The notes under the pieces: generated by a model | Told to the model about the DNA's origin: nothing | Seen by the model: only the letters and a program-made list of their open reading frames with translations | The model's database searches: none | Source of the DNA: an uncultured Prevotella sp. | Lineage (GTDB): Bacteria; Bacteroidota; Bacteroidia; Bacteroidales; Bacteroidaceae | Assembly: GCA_900315635.1 (NCBI GenBank) | Contig: OMZV01000005.1 | Span: forward strand, 161,162-225,161 | Reading direction: 5' to 3' | Length of the DNA stretch: 64,000 bases | Position numbers and translations under genes: made by a program | Part shown: positions 60,301 to 64,000 of the stretch, one piece after another | Layout: each line of letters opens with the position of its first letter | Position numbering within the stretch: the stretch's first letter is position 1

Positions 60301-61485
60301 TACCGTGCAATTCTTAATCAGTTCCTTATACCTGAAGCAATAGTCACGATGGTCGTTGATTATGCCTATGGCTTGCAGATGGCTGTAGATGATTATGGAG
60401 CCAACATACTTGAAGCCGCGCTTCTTCAGGTCCTTGGATATGCGGTCGGAGAGGTTGTTGCGGGTTATCCAAGTATGCTGATGGGACGGATAGACGAGTG
60501 ATTTGCCATCGGTAAATCCCCAGATGTATTTGTCGAAAGAGCCGAATTCCTTCTGCACCTTGACGAAAGCTTGGGCATTGGCAATCATTGCCCGAATCTT
60601 CCGAGGCGAACGGATTATGCCTTCGGTGTTCATTATCCGCTCGACATCATCGTCAGTAAAGGCGGCAACCTTGGCGGCATCGAAGTCGGCAAAGCACCGG
60701 CGGAACACTTCACGACGCTCCAGCATCATCTTCCATGACAGTCCGCACGACATCGACTCCATAAGAAGGTACATGAAGTGGTCGCGGTCGTTGTGGACTG
60801 GCGTACCCCATTCGTTGTCGTGATAGGGTATATAAATAAGGTCATCGGGAAAGTCACGGCAACGGACCGGGTTCTGCATGTGGCGCATGGCATGACCGCC
60901 CCACGATGTCTCGCCGACTACCCGGAAGCCAAGCCGCTCATAAAGGCGCTGAGCCCACGGATGGGTATGGTCGACGAGCAAGCCAAGAGGAAGGGGATTC
61001 TCCCCTGCCCTCTCTAAAAGGGAAGGAGTCCAACCCTGCGGAATGGGGTCATGCTTCACACAAGATTTTATCAAGAGGGTTGCAATACCATGATGGCGGT
61101 ACTCCTTCTTCACGCAGAGTGAGTCGAGATAGAACTCGCCGGGTCCTGCCTCATCGTCCATATCGGAGTAGTCCCGACCAAGATATTCCTTTGCGGCTTC
61201 GATGAAACGGCGGCGCAGGCGGCGCAGGTCTTTGCCATTATAGCCGACAAGCGCTCCGGCAATATCGTTGCCAGACATTGCCACGAGGGTGTTGCGAAAG
61301 CTGTACTGGCTGTCGTCCATCTCGACAAGGGCTGTCATCATGCGGTGGAAATCATCGAGGGTGTGGTCAGGACCGGCAAAGTTCTGGCAACAATCGTAGT
61401 CCATCGCTTCCATGATGAGCGACGCTATATCCGACGACTGCTCACGGGTGGCGGGACGAATGTCTATCTTCAGTTTCTTGCTCAT
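60259..61485 (-). CDS. GNAT acetyltransferase - 3-methyladenine DNA glycosylase I fusion
   Basis: A 408-residue protein joining two enzymes. Residues 1-200 form a GNAT acetyltransferase, with acetyl-CoA motif VKKEYRHHGIATLLI and LYERLGFRVV. Residues about 209-395 form a Tag-type glycosylase, with IPYHDNEWGTPVHNDRDHF, MESMSCGLSWKMML and the zinc ligands of NDHRDYCF; Tag removes 3-methyladenine from DNA. Both halves keep their motifs. Residues about 148-164 (around QGWTPSLLERAGENP) inside the GNAT half and the last 12 (RPLQASPNGEDV) are encoded by palindromic elements. The fusion suggests repair linked to acetylation, but the acetyl acceptor is unknown. Confidence 0.87.
   Translation of the reverse strand: MSKKLKIDIRPATREQSSDIASLIMEAMDYDCCQNFAGPDHTLDDFHRMMTALVEMDDSQYSFRNTLVAMSGNDIAGALVGYNGKDLRRLRRRFIEAAKEYLGRDYSDMDDEAGPGEFYLDSLCVKKEYRHHGIATLLIKSCVKHDPIPQGWTPSLLERAGENPLPLGLLVDHTHPWAQRLYERLGFRVVGETSWGGHAMRHMQNPVRCRDFPDDLIYIPYHDNEWGTPVHNDRDHFMYLLMESMSCGLSWKMMLERREVFRRCFADFDAAKVAAFTDDDVERIMNTEGIIRSPRKIRAMIANAQAFVKVQKEFGSFDKYIWGFTDGKSLVYPSHQHTWITRNNLSDRISKDLKKRGFKYVGSIIIYSHLQAIGIINDHRDYCFRYKELIKNCTVVRPLQASPNGEDV
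61003..61046. repeat. GC-rich palindromic element inside the GNAT half
   Basis: On the coding strand GACTCCTTCCCTTTTAGAG is followed by AGGGCAGGGGAGAATCCCC. The arrangement is that of the reverse complement of the 7216-7256 copy, with a degenerate hairpin. It is in frame. Confidence 0.65.
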
Positions 61486-61981
61486 TTGTGCTTTTCCCTA
61501 AGTTTTCAGTTCTTTTTCAGTCCGTAAAGGTACAACTTTTTATTGAAATTCACAACCGGAAAGGCTACAAAAAACCATCTGTTGGCATGTCTAAGGACAA
61601 TAGTTGAAAGGTGGCGGGGCATTAGTTGGGTTGTAAACGGGTATCTTTTAGAAATGAAAATAATTTATTTTTCTATTGTTTTTAATTTATTTTCCATCAG
61701 TTTTTAATTTAATTTTATTCCTAAAAGATACACTTTTACGATGCAAGAAGCCGTCGGTTACAATATAATAAGGTATAAAGTATAAATTGGCAGACGCAGT
61801 ATGACAACGGGAAATGTGTTCTGTCAGTTTGTCAGATAATATATAATGGATGGCATTGTTGGCACAAGGTTTGTTATTTTGATGGCGAATGATGACAACG
61901 AAAGGTGTCAGAGTTCCCGAAACTCCAAACTGGAGCGGATGAAATTAACGTAGAAATAACAAAAAATAAAATATAAATATT
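61486..61981. other. Intergenic region between GNAT-Tag and dnaK
   Basis: It holds a weak minus-strand box (TACCTTTA, 61525-61532) for the GNAT-Tag gene, AT-rich element copy 4 (61631-61746), and about 230 bp before dnaK in which I find no TAnnTTTG box and no obvious heat-shock operator. Confidence 0.55.
61631..61746. repeat. AT-rich inverted-repeat element, copy 4
   Basis: The left end TTGTAAACGGGTATCTTTTA (then GAAATGAAAATAATTT) is matched by the inverted right end AATTTTATTCCTAAAAGATA then CACTTTTAC, about 34 bp per arm with few mismatches. TTTACGATGCAA closes it at 61735-61746. Confidence 0.82.
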
Positions 61982-63916
61982 ATGGGAAAGATTATTGGAA
62001 TTGACTTAGGTACAACTAACAGTTGTGTTGCCGTATTCGAAGGCAATGAGCCTACAGTTATAGCAAACTCTGAAGGAAAGCGCACCACACCTTCTGTAGT
62101 CGGTTTCGTTGAGGGCGGCGAGCGTAAGATTGGTGATCCTGCTAAGCGTCAGGCTATTACCAACCCAAAGAACACCGTTTACTCAATCAAGCGTTTCATG
62201 GGTGAGACCTATGAGCAGTGCAAAAAGGAAGTTGACCGCGTGCCTTATACTGTCGTGAACGACAATGGTTATCCAAAGGTTCAGATTGGTGACCGTAAAT
62301 ATACTCCGCAGGAGATTTCTGCAATGATTCTGCAGAAGATGAAGAAGACCGCTGAGGATTTCCTCGGACAGGAGGTTACCGATGCAGTCATCACCGTTCC
62401 TGCATACTTCTCTGACTCACAGCGTCAGGCTACTAAGGAGGCTGGTGAGATTGCCGGTCTGAAAGTTCGCCGTATCGTCAACGAGCCTACAGCCGCAGCA
62501 CTTGCTTACGGTGTCGACAAGGCTAACAAGGATATGAACATTGCAGTGTTCGACCTTGGTGGTGGTACGTTCGATATTTCTATCCTGAACTTCGGTGGCG
62601 GCGTGTTCGAGGTTCTTTCTACTAATGGTGATACACACCTTGGTGGTGATGACTTCGATCAGGTAATCATCGACTGGCTCGTCAAGGGCTTCAAGGAAGA
62701 GAATGGCATCGACCTCTCTACCGACCCAATGGCTATGCAGCGCTTGAAGGAGGCTGCCGAGAAGGCAAAGATTGAGCTCTCCAGCTCAACAACCACTGAG
62801 ATTAACTTGCCTTACATCACCGCTGTTGGCGGTACTCCAAAGCACTTGGTTAAGACCTTGACCCGTGCTCAGTTTGAGCAGCTTGCTCACGACCTGATTC
62901 AGGCTTGCCTCGTTCCTTGCCAGAACGCAATGCGCGACGCTAAGCTCGACAAGAGCCAGATTGATGAGGTTATCCTCGTTGGTGGTTCCAGCCGTATACC
63001 TGCCGTTCAGGAGCTCGTTAAGAACTACTTCGGTAAGGAGCCTTCAAAGGGTGTTAACCCTGATGAGGTTGTCGCTATGGGTGCAGCCATCCAAGGCGCA
63101 GTGCTGAACAAGGAAGCCGGTGTAGGCGACATCGTTCTGCTTGATGTAACACCTCTGACTCTCGGTATCGAGACAATGGGTGGTGTTATGACAAAGCTTA
63201 TCGATGCCAACACTACAATTCCTTGCAAGAAGAGTGAGGTATTCTCTACCGCAGCTGATAACCAGACCGAGGTAACAATTCACGTTCTGCAGGGTGAGCG
63301 TCCAATGGCAGCTCAGAACAAGTCTATCGGTCAGTTCAACCTGACAGGTATTGCTCCTGCTCGCCGTGGTGTTCCGCAGATTGAGGTTACATTCGATATC
63401 GATGCCAACGGTATCCTGAACGTTAGCGCTAAGGATAAGGCTACCGGCAAGGAGCAGAGCATTCGCATCGAGGCTTCGAGTGGCTTGAGCCAGGAGGAAA
63501 TCGACCGCATGAAGGCTGAGGCTAAGCAGAATGAGGAGAACGATAAGAAGGAGCGCGAGCGTGTTGACAAGCTCAACCAGGCCGACTCTGTTATCTTCAC
63601 CACCGAGAACTTCCTTAAGGACAACGGTGACAAGATTCCGGCCGACAAGAAGCCTGCTATTGAGGATGCCCTCAACAAGCTGAAGGACGCTCACAAGAGT
63701 GGCGATGTCGCTGCTATCGACCAGGCTATCAACAACCTCAACACTGCCGTTCAGGCAGCCAGTGCTCAGATGTACGGCGCAGCCGGTGGCCAGCAGGCTG
63801 GTCCTCAGGGCTCAGCTAACGCCGGTGCAGGCGCTCAGGGTGGCTCCCAGAGTTCTTCTAACAACAGCAACTCTGACGATAACATCCAGGACGCTGACTT
63901 TGAGGAGGTGAAGTAA
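61982..63916 (+). CDS. dnaK: Molecular chaperone DnaK (Hsp70)
   Basis: A complete 644-residue cytoplasmic ATP-dependent chaperone. ATPase motifs: [14 protein letters not shown] at the N-terminus, [46 protein letters not shown] and [14 protein letters not shown]. The linker [16 protein letters not shown] leads into the substrate-binding domain, then a lid and a Gly/Gln/Ser-rich tail ending DADFEEVK. It stands alone here; grpE and dnaJ are not adjacent. A terminator follows. Confidence 0.99.
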   Translation: MGKIIGIDLGTTNSCVAVFEGNEPTVIANSEGKRTTPSVVGFVEGGERKIGDPAKRQAITNPKNTVYSIKRFMGETYEQCKKEVDRVPYTVVNDNGYPKVQIGDRKYTPQEISAMILQKMKKTAEDFLGQEVTDAVITVPAYFSDSQRQATKEAGEIAGLKVRRIVNEPTAAALAYGVDKANKDMNIAVFDLGGGTFDISILNFGGGVFEVLSTNGDTHLGGDDFDQVIIDWLVKGFKEENGIDLSTDPMAMQRLKEAAEKAKIELSSSTTTEINLPYITAVGGTPKHLVKTLTRAQFEQLAHDLIQACLVPCQNAMRDAKLDKSQIDEVILVGGSSRIPAVQELVKNYFGKEPSKGVNPDEVVAMGAAIQGAVLNKEAGVGDIVLLDVTPLTLGIETMGGVMTKLIDANTTIPCKKSEVFSTAADNQTEVTIHVLQGERPMAAQNKSIGQFNLTGIAPARRGVPQIEVTFDIDANGILNVSAKDKATGKEQSIRIEASSGLSQEEIDRMKAEAKQNEENDKKERERVDKLNQADSVIFTTENFLKDNGDKIPADKKPAIEDALNKLKDAHKSGDVAAIDQAINNLNTAVQAASAQMYGAAGGQQAGPQGSANAGAGAQGGSQSSSNNSNSDDNIQDADFEEVK

Positions 63917-63947
63917 TATTGACAACTATCAATAACGATAAATAATG

Positions 63948-63984
63948 AAATGGGTGTAGCTCAATGAGTTACACCCATTTTTAT
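63948..63984 (+). terminator. Terminator after dnaK
   Basis: AAATGGGTGTA (63948-63958) pairs with TACACCCATTT (63970-63980), with CTC/GAG inside, followed by T residues. Confidence 0.93.
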
Positions 63985-64000
63985 TTTGGTTAATCTTTGT

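Noticed and set aside
1-64000. Prophage, conjugative element or defence island
   Set aside because: No integrase, transposase, relaxase, phage structural gene, restriction or toxin-antitoxin gene is recognisable; the unusual signals are repeats.

Overview
The window is a chromosomal segment of a Bacteroidota bacterium, most likely Prevotella or a close relative. The evidence is a SusC/SusD pair, a PorT-like type IX secretion protein, TonB-dependent receptors, A/T-rich leaders without clear Shine-Dalgarno sites, and about twenty promoters of the Bacteroidetes type (TTTG, 19-20 bp, TAnnTTTG). I see no rRNA, tRNA, CRISPR array, integrase or transposase. Most genes are housekeeping or outer-membrane functions; the accessory signal sits mainly in dispersed repeats.

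Layout. 1-5.7 kb: end of gltD, a PiT phosphate transporter, a YhcH-family protein, an MFS permease and panB (the last two coupled by TAATG). 5.7-6.5 kb: a long intergenic region with a structured ncRNA candidate and an AT-rich inverted-repeat element. 6.5-13.3 kb: a PhoB/PhoR-like two-component pair, a TonB-dependent receptor and a beta-helix lipoprotein. 13.5-25.1 kb: a PBP4-type peptidase, LptF/G permease, ribBA, an aminotransferase, and an exbB-exbD-exbD-tonB-pstS-like-TPR cluster whose first exbD is broken. 25.2-31.0 kb: ferredoxin, porT-like, rplS with a structured leader, an AICAR-transformylase-only PurH, an sRNA candidate, truA and a DMT permease. 31.3-38.7 kb: a polysaccharide-utilisation-type lipoprotein/SusC/SusD locus. 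38.9-47.9 kb: the hpt-adk-obg-pgeF-comEC run, nnr, a secreted protein, class II aldolase and an aquaporin. 48.1-57.2 kb: GH43 enzyme, ECF sigma/anti-sigma operon, membrane-anchored MutS-like ATPase, GT-C-like membrane protein, CE2 esterase and a frameshifted lipoprotein gene. 57.2-64 kb: a receiver/PPDK-N protein, a GNAT-Tag fusion and dnaK.

The most unusual feature is a GC-rich palindromic repeat (about 40-45 bp, core hairpin CCTCCCC/GGGGAGG) present in about twelve copies. Four copies lie in frame inside protein genes: the histidine kinase ATPase domain, the MutS-like ATPase just before Walker B, and the GNAT-Tag fusion twice (once internally and once forming its C-terminus and stop codon). 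Two more end within a few bases of start codons, and one pair is inverted to form a REPIN-like doublet. This resembles the protein-coding palindromic elements of Rickettsia. A second, AT-rich inverted-repeat family occurs in four intergenic sites.

A second theme is phosphate control. Tandem 11-bp repeats resembling PHO boxes (TTGTAACAT-like) lie upstream of the PiT transporter, the response regulator and the TonB-dependent receptor, with identical spacing to the -7 box at the first and third. This links the three loci into a probable Pho regulon.
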